From Methylomonas fluvii (lineage in GTDB: Bacteria; Pseudomonadota; Gammaproteobacteria; Methylococcales; Methylomonadaceae): a stretch of 64,000 bases of DNA. A program made the position numbers and the translations under genes. Positions 36,761 through 46,849 of the stretch are shown here, piece by piece. Position 1 is the stretch's first letter. Each line of letters opens with the position of its first letter. The stretch is from assembly GCF_014850975.1 (NCBI RefSeq), contig NZ_JACXST010000002.1:744001-808000 (forward strand), written 5' to 3'. Below the pieces are notes generated by a model. The model was not told the DNA's origin, made no database searches, and saw only the letters and a program-made list of their open reading frames with translations.

Positions 36761-37177
36761 CTAGCGTTGATGCAACAAGCGAAACAACCAAAACCCAACA
36801 AACATCGCCGCAACAAACGCATAATTCCCCAATACTCCGGCACTCAATCCCAATAAAGCCGGCCCCGGACAAAAACCGGATAAGCCCCAACCGACGCCAA
36901 ATATCGCCGCACCGCTCATTAGTTTGGCATCGACGCCGGCCGGCACGATAGCCGAAGGTTCTTGCTCGCGATCAGCCGTATCGTTATTGCGATGCATCAA
37001 ATAGCGCGCCAGTCCCAGCGTCAATAAGGCACTGGCCATCACCAAGGCCAAACTGGGGTCCCACTCTCCAGTCACATCCAGAAACGCCAGTACTTTGGCC
37101 GGATTGCTCATGCCTGCCACGATCAAGCCTAGCCCGAACAACAGCCCGTAGGCAAATAAATAAACGGTATTTTTCAT
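36761..37177 (-). CDS. YeeE/YedE-type membrane protein, C-terminal half (PmpB-like)
   Basis: A 138-residue membrane protein with four hydrophobic segments. The motif GVGWGLSGFCPGPALLGLSAG contains the conserved Gly-Cys-Pro segment of the YeeE/YedE family, members of which transport sulfur compounds such as thiosulfate. Together with the adjacent 37192 gene it forms the split two-gene version of the transporter. ATG 37177 begins the homologous part; upstream in-frame sequence is the intergenic region. Confidence 0.85.
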   Translation of the reverse strand: MKNTVYLFAYGLLFGLGLIVAGMSNPAKVLAFLDVTGEWDPSLALVMASALLTLGLARYLMHRNNDTADREQEPSAIVPAGVDAKLMSGAAIFGVGWGLSGFCPGPALLGLSAGVLGNYAFVAAMFVGFWLFRLLHQR

Positions 37178-37191
37178 CGAGAATTTCCGGT

Positions 37192-37608
37192 TTAGAGCAG
37201 GTGTCGAACGATAAATACCGTAATGCCGGCTGTCAGCATGAAAGTCAACGTCGCGACGATGGATCGCACGGACAAACGGGCGATACCGCAAACGCCATGC
37301 CCACTGGTGCAGCCGCCACCCAGCCGGGTGCCGTAACCCACCAGCAGGCCGGCAATTGCCAGCAAACCAGGCGAGGCTGCCAGATCTAACGCAATGTCTG
37401 CACCGCTTAAGCGATAAAGAGGCCCACTCGCCAGCAGTCCGGCCAGAAACCAGCCGCGCCAGACACTGCTCTCGCTCCAGGGCGGTAACATGCCTGCGGC
37501 GATGCCCGAAATCCCGGCGGTATGCTTATGGGTAAACAACAGCAAAGCGGCAGCCATCCCAATCATGGCTCCCCCAGCCAGCGCGGATAAAATCGTCAAA
37601 TAATTCAT
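37192..37608 (-). CDS. YeeE/YedE-type membrane protein, N-terminal half (PmpA-like)
   Basis: A 138-residue membrane protein with the diagnostic [23 protein letters not shown] segment (given here as [13 protein letters not shown] core), whose cysteines are thought to bind transported sulfur species. It is followed after 14 bases by the second half gene. The cysteine synthase downstream on the same strand strand order (37749) hints at a sulfur-assimilation theme, but the transported species is not shown by the sequence. Confidence 0.85.
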   Translation of the reverse strand: MNYLTILSALAGGAMIGMAAALLLFTHKHTAGISGIAAGMLPPWSESSVWRGWFLAGLLASGPLYRLSGADIALDLAASPGLLAIAGLLVGYGTRLGGGCTSGHGVCGIARLSVRSIVATLTFMLTAGITVFIVRHLL

Positions 37609-37748
37609 GCGTCATTCTTGCCAAAAATCGGCTATTGAAGCAGAAACCGGAACACCAAACCAGATTTACTAGCTTTAACGCCCAATTTAAGTAAACCAGC
37701 CCAGCCACTTTCAGCGATTCGCTTGTCCACACTGACTGCCGGCTCTCG

Positions 37749-38699
37749 TTAGTCACCAAACAACGACGAACTCAAATAGCGCTCGCCGGAATCCGGCAGC
37801 ACAGCCACGATGACTTTACCCGCGTGTTCCTGACGCTTGGCCAGCCGCACCGCAACCGCAAGCGCCGCACCACTGGAAATACCGGCCATAATCCCTTCCT
37901 CCTTGGCGAGGCGTCGGGTATAGGCGATGGCTTCAGCGTCTTCTACCGGCTCGATCAGGTCAATCAACGACAAATCCAAATTCTGCGGCACAAAGCCGGC
38001 GCCTATACCTTGAATGCCATGCGGCGCGGCTTGCAACGGCAACCCGGAGCGAGTCTGGCTTAATACGGGGCTGCCCGCCGGCTCGACCGCGACACTGAGC
38101 ACCGGCCTGCCGCAATGCTTTTTCAGGTAGCGCGACACACCGGTAATCGTGCCGCCGGTGCCGACGCCGGCTACGAAAATATCGACCTGGCCGCCGCTAT
38201 CGCGCCAAATTTCCGGACCGGTGGTTTGTTCATGTATCGCCGGATTGGCCGGGTTTTTAAACTGTTCCAGCAATAGATAATGCTCAGGGTCGGCTGCGGC
38301 AATCGCCTCGGCCTGCTCCACCGCCGCGCGCATGCCGAGCGCGCCATCGGTCAGCCGCAGCTTCGCGCCATACGCCAATAACAAGGTGCGGCGCTCCTGG
38401 CTCATGTTGTCCGGCATCGTCAATGTGATAGGGATACCACGCGCGGCGGCCACCGCAGCCAACGCAATACCGGAATTGCCGCTGGTAGCTTCCAGTAAAG
38501 TCTTGCCCGGCGTCAATAGGCCTTGACGCTCCGCAGCCCAGACCATCGCCGCACCGACCCGGCATTTCACCGAATAGGACGGATTACGGCCTTCAATTTT
38601 CACCAGCAAGGTCGCGTTCAATCCTTGGCTAATATGATTGATCCGCACCAAAGGCGTTCGGCCTATCGATTGGGAATTATCTGCGTACCAAGCGGGCAT
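37749..38699 (-). CDS. cysK: Cysteine synthase (O-acetylserine sulfhydrylase)
   Basis: PLP-dependent enzyme that makes L-cysteine from O-acetylserine and sulfide. The 316-residue protein has the PLP lysine in NPSYSVKCR, the asparagine loop [10 protein letters not shown], the phosphate cradle [10 protein letters not shown] and the C-terminal SGAALAVA segment. SVKCR rather than SVKDR places it with CysK-type enzymes. The ATG at 38699 (MPAWYADN) begins the conserved part; the open frame extends upstream for 83 codons without homology. It is 140 bases upstream of the YeeE/YedE pair. Confidence 0.92.
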   Translation of the reverse strand: MPAWYADNSQSIGRTPLVRINHISQGLNATLLVKIEGRNPSYSVKCRVGAAMVWAAERQGLLTPGKTLLEATSGNSGIALAAVAAARGIPITLTMPDNMSQERRTLLLAYGAKLRLTDGALGMRAAVEQAEAIAAADPEHYLLLEQFKNPANPAIHEQTTGPEIWRDSGGQVDIFVAGVGTGGTITGVSRYLKKHCGRPVLSVAVEPAGSPVLSQTRSGLPLQAAPHGIQGIGAGFVPQNLDLSLIDLIEPVEDAEAIAYTRRLAKEEGIMAGISSGAALAVAVRLAKRQEHAGKVIVAVLPDSGERYLSSSLFGD

Positions 38700-39296
38700 C
38701 AAGGGTTTCCTGTGGGATAAGGGTTTTGCTGTGCGTGGGAAAAAATGATCCGGGCTATTGTGACGGATTCTAAGACGATCAACGGATAGTTTTTCAAACA
38801 AAAAGGCTGCGGTTGCGTTGGTGTTTTGTAGCACCGCCAAATTTCCTGGCTTCGTCATTCCGCCCCTAGGGATGCTATTAAGGGCCGATTTAACAACAAT
38901 ACCAGCAATCGCCAAGACCAAGTCGCCACCGACACCTTGGGAAATCATTAATTGGCCCAGAACACCCGGTGTAGAGATTCCAACGATTCAGTGTATCGTC
39001 GATCATTTGCTTTTTACAACAAACTGATTTTACTGAAAACTTTCGGTTATCAATCTCCCCACGACTTCTGGCGAGCATTTTCCAGAAAATCCTGTAGAAG
39101 CAGGATGCTATTTTTTGAACATTCCACTCACGCTTGAAATAAGCTCTGGTTCAGACGATGTGTGCTCTCCATTGCGACTACACTAAAAGTCTATTCCGGG
39201 AGTTTCAGTAATAGAACTGTAATTTGTGTTGGATCACAAAATCGGCTATAACCGCACTTTAGTGGGGATACAATCTAATTTTTATGAGGTACAGCA
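38700..39296. other. Intergenic region, no gene recognised
   Basis: About 600 bases between cysK and the PEP-CTERM gene. Short open frames have no ribosome sites or recognisable sequence. The last 60 bases contain TTGTGTTGGATCACAAAA, a short dyad (TTGTG...CACAA) that could be an operator for the downstream gene. Confidence 0.4.
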
Positions 39297-40121
39297 ATGA
39301 GCGGTAAAACTTTAATGAAGCATCTCAAGCGTAATGCAATTTTAACGGCAGGACTGGTTATTGCCGCCCCTGCTGCGATGGCGAGTACACAATGGATTGG
39401 TACTGCAGATTATAAGTTAGCACCAGGCGCTACCGGTGATGAAGGGCCCGCAATTGGACAGTTTGACAGCTACGATTTTGCCCCTGGCGCTGCTATGATA
39501 AAATTTACGCCCGATAGTGCCACCTCTGGAACAGTAGAGGGCTGGTATCAATCCTATGTGAGGTCGCACGACCTAGGCTTCGTCGGCGTCTCAAACGGTA
39601 GCCTTGGATCAACGTATGAATTGACTGCGGTTGCTCATTTTTTTGGTAACTATTCCAACAGCATCGACGGTAATACCCAGTCGGTGGATAACATGACAGG
39701 CGACGTAGCACTGTATTTTGACACTACTCCTGATCACAGCTTCATCAGCGACACCGGTTTTTCTGACGTTAACTCACAACGAATTCTTTGGGGAAGTATA
39801 AACTCAGGAAACGGCAGTTTGTTCAAAGGTACTGGAGGCCAAGAACTAACCCTGAATTTTGCTGGTGCTGCATCGGGTTCCGACCAGGCTGTGTATAGTC
39901 CAAATACAATCGGCGGTGCAGACGCATTCTTTTCCATTACCACTAAAGGATTGCAAAGTGTTAACTTTAACAGCGTTCAGGGACATGCAGACGGACAAAA
40001 ATTCGTTTCCGACGGTTACATGCAACTGACAGCGGTACCCGTGCCAGCCGCCGTATGGTTATTTGGTACCGGTTTGCTTGGTTTAATCAGTACCGGCAAA
40101 CGTAAAAAAGTCGCTGGTTAA
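39297..40121 (+). CDS. PEP-CTERM protein of the flocculation-associated PepA type
   Basis: Exported surface protein of 274 residues: signal peptide (residues 10-30, AGLVIAAPAAMA), a beta-rich body, and a C-terminal sorting signal VPVPAAVWLFGTGLLGLIS followed by basic residues. PEP-CTERM proteins are processed by exosortase and released or attached at the cell surface, often with exopolysaccharide. The body (SYDFAPGAAMIKF, GWYQSYVRSHD) resembles PepA-type proteins linked to flocculation in other bacteria. GAGG precedes the ATG at 39297. No exosortase gene is in the window. Confidence 0.85.
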   Translation: MSGKTLMKHLKRNAILTAGLVIAAPAAMASTQWIGTADYKLAPGATGDEGPAIGQFDSYDFAPGAAMIKFTPDSATSGTVEGWYQSYVRSHDLGFVGVSNGSLGSTYELTAVAHFFGNYSNSIDGNTQSVDNMTGDVALYFDTTPDHSFISDTGFSDVNSQRILWGSINSGNGSLFKGTGGQELTLNFAGAASGSDQAVYSPNTIGGADAFFSITTKGLQSVNFNSVQGHADGQKFVSDGYMQLTAVPVPAAVWLFGTGLLGLISTGKRKKVAG

Positions 40122-40174
40122 GGCATTCAATTTCACCTTAAAGCTGCCGCTCAAATTTCTTTTGGGCGGTAGAC

Positions 40175-41203
40175 TTAATATTTGACTGCCTGGATACCTG
40201 AGCCTTTCGAAAACAACAAACAAATCCTAAACAAGCCTTCCCATTCGTCTCCGGCCATCTGGCCTTTGATTTGGCAATCTACATTGGCACTGGCTTGCAA
40301 AATACCCTGTAGCTCCTTGCTCTTCAACCTCTGCAAGGCCTCATGCACCAACTGCTTGCGCTTGTCCCATATCTGATATTTTTTGTAGAGAACTTCTGGG
40401 TTACCACCGCGTTTCAATTCCGTTTTGATACTGACCAAGGTTCGGGCTTCGCGGCTGATAGCCCACAACACCACCGGCGCTGCGACGCCCTCCGCTTTGA
40501 GCCCGGCAAGAATTTTAATGGATCGATTCACCTTGCCAGATAACAAAGCATCCATCAACTTAAAAACGTCAAACCTGGCGCTGTCAGCCACATCGCCCTC
40601 AACCATGGCTTTGTTGATACGGTTAGCCCCGTGCAAGATATACAGTTTTTCAAGCTCCTGAGCCGCGGCCAGCAAATTGCCCTCAACTCGCACGGCCAGG
40701 CTTTTTAGCGCATCCGCCTCCAAATGCATGCCCTTCCGTTCCGCGCGGCGCTGCAGCCAGTGCAACAACTCCGGCCCTTGTAACGGCCAGACCAGGATGA
40801 CTGTCGCAATTTTATCCAAGGCCTGAAACCATTGCGATTTCTGGGCGGCACTATCCAGCTTGCCGGACGTGATCAGCAATACGGTATCTTCGGGCGGACG
40901 CTGACAATACGCGCTTAGGGCTTTACTGCCTTCCAAACCCGGTTTGCCGGAAGGCAAGCGTAAATCGATGAGTTTTTTGTCGGAAAAGATAGAAAGGGAT
41001 TCGGCTTCGAGCGTCAATTGCGGCCACTCGTTGCCGTTATCGATAGCAATCACTTCACGGGTTGCATAGCCTGCAGTACGAGCCGCGCGCCGGATGTCGT
41101 CGGCCGCTTCGCCAAGCTGTAAAGGCTCGTCACCGCTTACCAAATAAACCGGCGCTAGCTCTTTTTGCAAGGCAGCCGTCAACTGGTCAAGCTTTAAACG
41201 CAT
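40175..41203 (-). CDS. holA: DNA polymerase III subunit delta
   Basis: Clamp-loader subunit that opens the beta sliding clamp, 342 residues. Start MRLKLDQLTAALQKELAPVYLVSGDEPL and the segments NEWPQLTLEAESLSIFSDKKLIDLRLPSG and VEGNLLAAAQELEKL are typical (quoted in part). It follows lptE by two bases on the same strand, the standard leuS-lptE-holA arrangement of gammaproteobacteria. Confidence 0.94.
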   Translation of the reverse strand: MRLKLDQLTAALQKELAPVYLVSGDEPLQLGEAADDIRRAARTAGYATREVIAIDNGNEWPQLTLEAESLSIFSDKKLIDLRLPSGKPGLEGSKALSAYCQRPPEDTVLLITSGKLDSAAQKSQWFQALDKIATVILVWPLQGPELLHWLQRRAERKGMHLEADALKSLAVRVEGNLLAAAQELEKLYILHGANRINKAMVEGDVADSARFDVFKLMDALLSGKVNRSIKILAGLKAEGVAAPVVLWAISREARTLVSIKTELKRGGNPEVLYKKYQIWDKRKQLVHEALQRLKSKELQGILQASANVDCQIKGQMAGDEWEGLFRICLLFSKGSGIQAVKY

Positions 41204-41205
41204 AC

Positions 41206-41706
41206 CTATTTTTTCTGCGTATCGACGGCTATCCTGGCTCTAGCCAATATCATCCGCGCCACTTGTTTATAGATTTCGTTGCGAATCAATTGTTCTTCGT
41301 TGCCTTTCGCCAGCACCGCAGTTTGATCGTTGAAAAACTCCCGGGAAATTTCGATTAGTTGTTCGTCCATCAGGGCATTCTCCTTGCTGTCGAAAAATTG
41401 AAAGCGCAGATAATATTCCAGCTCGGACTCGCTGGACTTACCGGTTGAACCGATGGTCAGCACCCGGTTACGCATGTCTTCCCTAAGCACCTTGACCACC
41501 ACGCCGGCATCATTGGGAGAACCCACTATTTTGCCTTTCGAGGCTTTCATGATGGCTTGCAGTTCACCCTGTAAGGGCACGGAAGCACCAAACACATACA
41601 CGTTTTTCAGCACTTCGGGCATCTCTATCGAACCGCGCAGATGGTATCCACAGCCAAGCAGCAGCGCCAAAGTTCCAAACAAAACCATCCGGCTCAAGTG
41701 ATTCAT
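41206..41706 (-). CDS. lptE: LPS-assembly lipoprotein LptE
   Basis: Outer-membrane lipoprotein of 166 residues that plugs the LptD barrel and helps insert lipopolysaccharide. The N-terminus MNHLSRMVLFGTLALLLGCG has a lipobox with Cys at about 19, followed by YHLRGS, the family hallmark. The ATG at 41706 places the lipobox correctly; the frame upstream runs into leuS. Its start overlaps no gene but lies 26 bases after leuS on the same strand. Confidence 0.92.
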   Translation of the reverse strand: MNHLSRMVLFGTLALLLGCGYHLRGSIEMPEVLKNVYVFGASVPLQGELQAIMKASKGKIVGSPNDAGVVVKVLREDMRNRVLTIGSTGKSSESELEYYLRFQFFDSKENALMDEQLIEISREFFNDQTAVLAKGNEEQLIRNEIYKQVARMILARARIAVDTQKK

Positions 41707-41731
41707 CCTCTGCTTCTCGAAAACCCAGCGT

Positions 41732-44320
41732 TTAAACAACAATATTCACCAGTTTCTGCGGCACGACAATCAGCTTTTTCACCGGCTTACCTTCCAGATA
41801 ACGCTGCACATTTTCGTCGGCCAAGGCCAAGGCTTCGACTTGCTCCTTGGACCCCGTCGCCGCAACGGATAATTTACCCCGCAGTTTACCGTTGACTTGC
41901 ACGACCATCTCGATGGCATCCTGTTGTAACGCCGATTCATCAATCGCGGGCCAAGCGGCAAGCACGATGTCATTGTCATGTCCCAACTGATTCCACAGCT
42001 CTTGAGCCGCATGCGGAATAATCGGCGCCAACATCAAGACGATGGCGTCCAGCACTTCCTGACGAGTTGCCCTGCCATTCGCGCTGTTATCTTCGAATTT
42101 ATTCAACGCGTTGACCAACTCCATGTTGGCGGCAATCGCAGTATTGAAAGTATGGCGGCGGGCCATGTCGTCGCTGACTTTTTGCAAAGCCTGATGCAAT
42201 TGGCGACGCAATACTTTTTGATCGTCGCTCAAGGCCGCCTTGTCTAGCGCTTGATCCGGCAAACCGGCTTCGACATGCAAATAGACTTGCCGCCAGAGGC
42301 GTTTCAGGAAGCGGAAAGCGCCTTCCACACCGGCGTCATTCCATTCCAGCGACTGGTCCGGCGGCGACGTAAACATGGTGTACAAACGCACGGTGTCGGC
42401 ACCGTATTTGTCGATCAACACTTGTGGATCGACGCCGTTGTTCTTGGACTTCGACATTTTTTCCACGGCGCCGACGATGACCGGCGAACCATCTTCCAGC
42501 AATTTGGCGCCAATGATTTTGCCTTTGGCATCTCGTTCGACATCGATTTGGGTCAGATTGAAATAGCGTTTGTGGCCGTGATCGTCAATTTGATAGAAAG
42601 TCTCGGCGATCACCATGCCTTGCGTCAGCAAGTTTTTGAACGGCTCATCGCAGACCACCAAACCTTCATCGCGCAACAATTTGGTGAAAAAACGCGCATA
42701 CAGCAAATGTAAAATCGCATGTTCGATGCCGCCGATGTAATGATCGACCGGCAGCCAATAATTGGCGCGCTGGTCCAGCATCGCGGTGTCGCAATCCTGG
42801 CTGGCGTAACGCGCGAAATACCAGGACGATTCCATAAAGGTGTCGAAGGTATCAGTCTCGCGGCGGGCCGGCTTGCCACATTTTGGACAATCGGTATGCG
42901 GAAAGTTCGGATGCGCGGCCAACGGCGATTGCGAGCCGTCCAGCACCACGTCGCGCGGCAATGTGACCGGCAATTGCTCGTCAGGCACCGGCACCGTGCC
43001 GCAATCGTCGCAGTAAATCACCGGAATCGGCGCGCCCCAGTAACGCTGACGGGATACGCCCCAGTCGCGCAGACGGAAATTGGTTTTGCGCTCGCCTTTG
43101 CCCATACCGGCCAGTTTGGCAGCAATTGCATCGAAGGCTTGTTTGAAATTTAGGCCATCAAATTCGCCGGAGTTTTTCAACACACCTTTATCGGTAAAGG
43201 CTTTTTCGGCAACGCTGTCGTCAGAGCCATCCGCAGCGGCAATCACTTCCTTGATGGCAATACCATATCGCTTAGCGAATTCGTAATCGCGCTGATCGTG
43301 TGCAGGCACGGACATGACTGCGCCCGTGCCATAACTCATCAACACGAAGTTGGCGATCCATACCGGTACGGATTCCCCGGTCAAAGGATGAATGGCGTGG
43401 AAACCGGAAGCAATACCGCGTTTTTCCATGGTTTCCATCGCCGCTTCGGAAGTTTCCATCTGCTTGCAGGATTCGATGAAGGCGGCGATGTCGGCGTTAT
43501 TTTCAGCCGCTTTCAAAGCCAACGGATGTTCGGCGGCGACCGCAACGTAGGTCACGCCGATCACGGTATCGGGACGGGTGGTATAGATGCGGATCGACGA
43601 CTCGAAACCATCGACGGCAAAATCCATCTCAACGCCTTCGGAACGGCCTATCCAATTGGCCTGCATGGTTCTGACCTGTTCCGGCCAGCCGGGGAGTTTA
43701 TCCAGCGAGGTCAGCAATTCGTCCGCATAAGCGGTGATTTTTAAAAACCACTGCGAAATTTCTTTTTTCTCAACCTGGGTATCGCAGCGCCAGCAGCAAC
43801 CGTCGATGACTTGCTCGTTAGCCAGCACGGTTTGGTCGTGCGGGCACCAGTTGACCGGCGCGGTTTTTTTATAAACTAGGCCTTTTTCCAGCAAGCGGAT
43901 GAAAAACCATTGTTCCCAACGGTAATAGCTCGGATCGCAGGTCGCCAGTTCGCGGCTCCAGTCGTAACCAAAACCCAAGCGTTTTAGCTGGTCGCGCATG
44001 TAATCGATATTCGAATAGGTCCAGTCGGCCGGATGCACCTTGTTTTGCATCGCCGCATTTTCCGCGGGCAAACCAAACGCATCCCAACCCATCGGTTGCA
44101 ACACATGTTTACCCTGCATCCTTTGAAAACGGCTGATCACGTCGCCTATCGTATAGTTACGGACGTGGCCCATGTGCAGCTTGCCGCTGGGATACGGAAA
44201 CATCGACAGGCAATAGTATTTTTCTTTGCCGGTGTCTTCAGAAGCGGTAAACACCCCGGATTTTTCCCAGTCGGCCTGTACTTTTTGCTCTATTTCCGAC
44301 GGCTTGTAATGCTCTTCCAT
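41732..44320 (-). CDS. leuS: Leucyl-tRNA synthetase
   Basis: Class I aminoacyl-tRNA synthetase of 862 residues, full length. The HIGH-type motif is in [17 protein letters not shown] and the KMSKS loop in [15 protein letters not shown]. The editing domain includes [20 protein letters not shown], with zinc-ribbon cysteines in the CDDCG and CPKCG pairs. It heads the leuS-lptE-holA operon on the minus strand. Confidence 0.98.
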   Translation of the reverse strand: MEEHYKPSEIEQKVQADWEKSGVFTASEDTGKEKYYCLSMFPYPSGKLHMGHVRNYTIGDVISRFQRMQGKHVLQPMGWDAFGLPAENAAMQNKVHPADWTYSNIDYMRDQLKRLGFGYDWSRELATCDPSYYRWEQWFFIRLLEKGLVYKKTAPVNWCPHDQTVLANEQVIDGCCWRCDTQVEKKEISQWFLKITAYADELLTSLDKLPGWPEQVRTMQANWIGRSEGVEMDFAVDGFESSIRIYTTRPDTVIGVTYVAVAAEHPLALKAAENNADIAAFIESCKQMETSEAAMETMEKRGIASGFHAIHPLTGESVPVWIANFVLMSYGTGAVMSVPAHDQRDYEFAKRYGIAIKEVIAAADGSDDSVAEKAFTDKGVLKNSGEFDGLNFKQAFDAIAAKLAGMGKGERKTNFRLRDWGVSRQRYWGAPIPVIYCDDCGTVPVPDEQLPVTLPRDVVLDGSQSPLAAHPNFPHTDCPKCGKPARRETDTFDTFMESSWYFARYASQDCDTAMLDQRANYWLPVDHYIGGIEHAILHLLYARFFTKLLRDEGLVVCDEPFKNLLTQGMVIAETFYQIDDHGHKRYFNLTQIDVERDAKGKIIGAKLLEDGSPVIVGAVEKMSKSKNNGVDPQVLIDKYGADTVRLYTMFTSPPDQSLEWNDAGVEGAFRFLKRLWRQVYLHVEAGLPDQALDKAALSDDQKVLRRQLHQALQKVSDDMARRHTFNTAIAANMELVNALNKFEDNSANGRATRQEVLDAIVLMLAPIIPHAAQELWNQLGHDNDIVLAAWPAIDESALQQDAIEMVVQVNGKLRGKLSVAATGSKEQVEALALADENVQRYLEGKPVKKLIVVPQKLVNIVV

Positions 44321-44411
44321 CCTATTCGTCTTTTGCTGTAAAAAGGCGCTAGAATACCTTAGAGACGCTTAAAGCTAAAGCGTGAAAATTAAAACAACAC
44401 AAGGAGCAGCC

Positions 44412-44900
44412 ATGGGCGAAAACAAACTGATCAAAGCGTATGACGATCTGATGGGCCATCTTTACGAGGCACTGGACGACACGTTACACACCGTCGCCGA
44501 CGCATTGGAAATAGCCAAGGAAAAAACCAGCGCGCTGGGCGGCCACACTCAAGAAGAAATCAATAAAATCGCCGACTATGTGATGCGCGACGTCGAACAC
44601 GTCGCCACCGCGCCGTCGCAACAAAACGACAGCAATTCGTTGTCCGAATGGTTGAAGTTTGACATCGATTTAATCGAGAACTTTGCCTTGGACGCCTTCA
44701 TGGACATCGCCGACAAAACCAAGGTCAAGCTGGCAGCGCTGGAAATGGAAGCCAAGCTCTACCATCCTTATAAAAGCGGTGAAGTAGCCGGCCCCGGCAC
44801 TTTTGTCTGCGATGCCTGCGGCAAACAAATCGCCTTCAAATCCACCAGCGTGATACCGGCCTGCCCGGAATGCAAGGGCGACAGTTTCTCACGCGTTTGA
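44412..44900 (+). CDS. DUF1451-type zinc-ribbon protein
   Basis: A 162-residue cytoplasmic protein. The N-terminal two-thirds is helical (LIKAYDDLMGHLYEALDD, LEMEAKLYHPYKSGEV), and the C-terminus is a zinc ribbon with CDACG and CPECKG. This matches the conserved proteins annotated as DUF1451/zinc-ribbon family; their role is unknown. AAGGAGCAGCC precedes ATG 44412. It is divergent from leuS. Confidence 0.85.
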   Translation: MGENKLIKAYDDLMGHLYEALDDTLHTVADALEIAKEKTSALGGHTQEEINKIADYVMRDVEHVATAPSQQNDSNSLSEWLKFDIDLIENFALDAFMDIADKTKVKLAALEMEAKLYHPYKSGEVAGPGTFVCDACGKQIAFKSTSVIPACPECKGDSFSRV

Positions 44901-44958
44901 TATTGCAGGCTTTAACCTTATAATGCGGGCTTTTATTTTTTAAGAATCGAGGGCGATT

Positions 44959-45732
44959 ATGCGCAGGGTGATTTTCAATCAGAAAGGCGGCGTGGGTAAA
45001 TCTACCATTACCTGCAACCTGGCAGCCATCAGCGCCGTGGAGGGTAAAAAAACCCTGGTGATCGATCTCGATGTGCAAGGCAACTCCACCCAATATTTGT
45101 TGGGCAATAAGGTTGCCGATTCAGACAAGACCATTGCCCATTTTTTCAAAGACAGTCTAGGCCTAGGCCTGTTCGGCGGCGGGAAGGAAGGTCTGGACGG
45201 CTTAATTCATGAAACCCCCTTCCCTAACCTTTTCGTGTTGCCATCTCATAGCGATCTGGAAGGTTTGCAAAGCCGGTTGGAATCGCGGCATAAAATCTAC
45301 AAATTAAAAGAGGCACTGGAAAAACTGGAAGGCTTCGAGCAAATCTATATCGACACCCCGCCCATCCTGAATTTTTACAGCCTGTCAGCGCTGATCGCCG
45401 CCGAAAAATGCCTGATTCCGTTCGACTGCGACACCTTCGCCCGCGAGGCCTTGTACACACTGATGAGAGCCATCGCTGAAGTCAAAGCCGATCATAACGA
45501 CAGATTGGAAGTAGAAGGCGTCATCGTCAATCAATATCAAAAACAAGCCAACCTGCCCCGGCAACTGGTTGATGAATTAATCGCCGAAGGTTTGCCTGTG
45601 CTGGAAACCAAGATTTCCACCTCGGTGAAAGTCCGCGAATCGCACAGCGACGCCCAGCCTTTGATTCACTATGCGCCAACCCACAAATTGACCGAAGAAT
45701 ACCGGGCCTTGCATTTGGAAATCCACAAATAA
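44959..45732 (+). CDS. ParA-family ATPase
   Basis: A 257-residue P-loop ATPase of the Soj/ParA/MinD superfamily. The deviant Walker A NQKGGVGKSTITCNLA starts only six residues in, and the Walker A-prime region reads LVIDLDVQGNSTQYLLG. IDTPPILNFYSL is the switch segment. There is no partner ParB gene or parS array nearby, so it is probably an orphan involved in positioning cellular cargo rather than chromosome partition; this is inference. A TATAAT at 44919-44924 lies upstream. A terminator follows. Confidence 0.9.
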   Translation: MRRVIFNQKGGVGKSTITCNLAAISAVEGKKTLVIDLDVQGNSTQYLLGNKVADSDKTIAHFFKDSLGLGLFGGGKEGLDGLIHETPFPNLFVLPSHSDLEGLQSRLESRHKIYKLKEALEKLEGFEQIYIDTPPILNFYSLSALIAAEKCLIPFDCDTFAREALYTLMRAIAEVKADHNDRLEVEGVIVNQYQKQANLPRQLVDELIAEGLPVLETKISTSVKVRESHSDAQPLIHYAPTHKLTEEYRALHLEIHK

Positions 45733-45754
45733 CGGTTTAGCATTTACCCACATT

Positions 45755-45782
45755 AAAAAGCCGGCAATGCCGGCTTTTTTGA
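45755..45782. terminator. Intrinsic terminator between parA-like and phoU
   Basis: AAAAAGCCGGC, loop AAT, GCCGGCTTTTTT. It serves both the ParA-like gene and, in reverse, phoU. Confidence 0.85.
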
Positions 45783-45829
45783 TTTCAGATGACAGCAAAT
45801 ACCAAAGAAGCGCCCGCGCGTACCATGGC

Positions 45830-46558
45830 TTAACCGGCAAGCGTACTCTGCATCACCAGACCGCCATGCCGCACATCAATGCCGTCCAACATGAAAATGG
45901 CGTGCTCGGCAATGTTCCGGCAGTGCTCGCCGCAACGCTCCAAGGCTTTCATCATTTGCATCACATCCAGGGCTCTGCGAATCATTCGGGCGTCGTGCAA
46001 TACCAAAGTCAATTGGTGCTTGATACCGTCCTGTAACTCCGACTCGCAATCCCTGTCGCATTGCAACAAGGCGTATGCCTGCTTGGAATCCCGACTTTCG
46101 AAAACCACCATCAGCTTATCCAAAATCAGCTTGATTAAACCGCCAATTTTCACGATGTCGGCCAACAGCTTTTGATTAGGGTCACTGGTGTTAGGGTCGA
46201 ACAACACCGTAACCAGTTTGGCGAACTCAACAATCTCGACACCGGTTTTTTCCAGCTCCACGGCGATTTTCGACGTTGCCAACACATAGCGTAGATCATT
46301 TGCCACCGGACTATGCCGGGCAATGATGTTCAAAACCTCGCCGTCAATCTTGCTTTCGAAGTGCTTGACCTTTTTATGCCTTGATACGACTTTTTGCGCC
46401 AGTTCGGCATCGCCGTAGTCCAGCGCCTGCATCGCCTGTTCCAATTGGTAAACCAAAAGGTCCGTCATATCCAGCAACAAACTGTGCATATGCCCTAAAT
46501 CGGTGTCATACGCATGCAAGGTATGCACATTATTGGGAGTGTCTGTTTGATTCGTCAT
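45830..46558 (-). CDS. phoU: Phosphate signalling protein PhoU
   Basis: A 242-residue all-helical protein that links the Pst transporter to the PhoR/PhoB system and represses the Pho response in phosphate excess. The two three-helix bundles carry the metal-binding signatures EILNIIARHSPVANDLRYVL-like (here VLNIIARHSPVANDLRYVLA) and ERCGEHCRNIAEHAIFM. ATG 46558 begins MTNQTDTPNNVHTLHAYD. No pst genes are adjacent, so this copy is detached, but a Pho-regulated gene lies divergently upstream. Confidence 0.92.
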   Translation of the reverse strand: MTNQTDTPNNVHTLHAYDTDLGHMHSLLLDMTDLLVYQLEQAMQALDYGDAELAQKVVSRHKKVKHFESKIDGEVLNIIARHSPVANDLRYVLATSKIAVELEKTGVEIVEFAKLVTVLFDPNTSDPNQKLLADIVKIGGLIKLILDKLMVVFESRDSKQAYALLQCDRDCESELQDGIKHQLTLVLHDARMIRRALDVMQMMKALERCGEHCRNIAEHAIFMLDGIDVRHGGLVMQSTLAG

Positions 46559-46780
46559 CGGCGGTTCTCTTGCTTGTTTGGCCAGGGTCTCGGTAATAAG
46601 CAAACCTTAGAACAAGCAGATTACAGGAATGTGACACAACCCGGCAGACACACAAAACCTGGCGCGTTAGCCATTGTTTTTAAACAAGATATTTATAAGA
46701 ACCACAATCTACAGTCTGCACAAAACGCCAAAAAAGAATCCGTGGCCTGCATTTCTCGGCAAAGAAGCGACAAGCCGGCT

Positions 46781-46798
46781 CTGTCATGCTGCTGTCAT
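46781..46798 (+). promoter_or_regulatory. PHO box upstream of the PlcP-like gene
   Basis: CTGTCAT-GCTG-CTGTCAT is a perfect pair of the 7-base PhoB recognition repeats with the required 4-base spacing. It ends 51 bases before the ATG at 46850. An AAGAAT hexamer about 11 bases downstream could be the -10. Confidence 0.85.
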
Positions 46799-46849
46799 AA
46801 ATGCAGACAAGAATAGCTCTCGTCCGATACCAATATTTGGCGTTTGCTT

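Noticed and set aside
44959..45732. Plasmid partition locus
   Set aside because: Only a ParA-like gene is present between housekeeping genes; no ParB, no centromere-like repeats and no replication gene nearby.
46559..46700. A second PHO box for phoU
   Set aside because: TGTGACAC-like sequence upstream of phoU lacks the paired 7-base repeats at 11-base periodicity.
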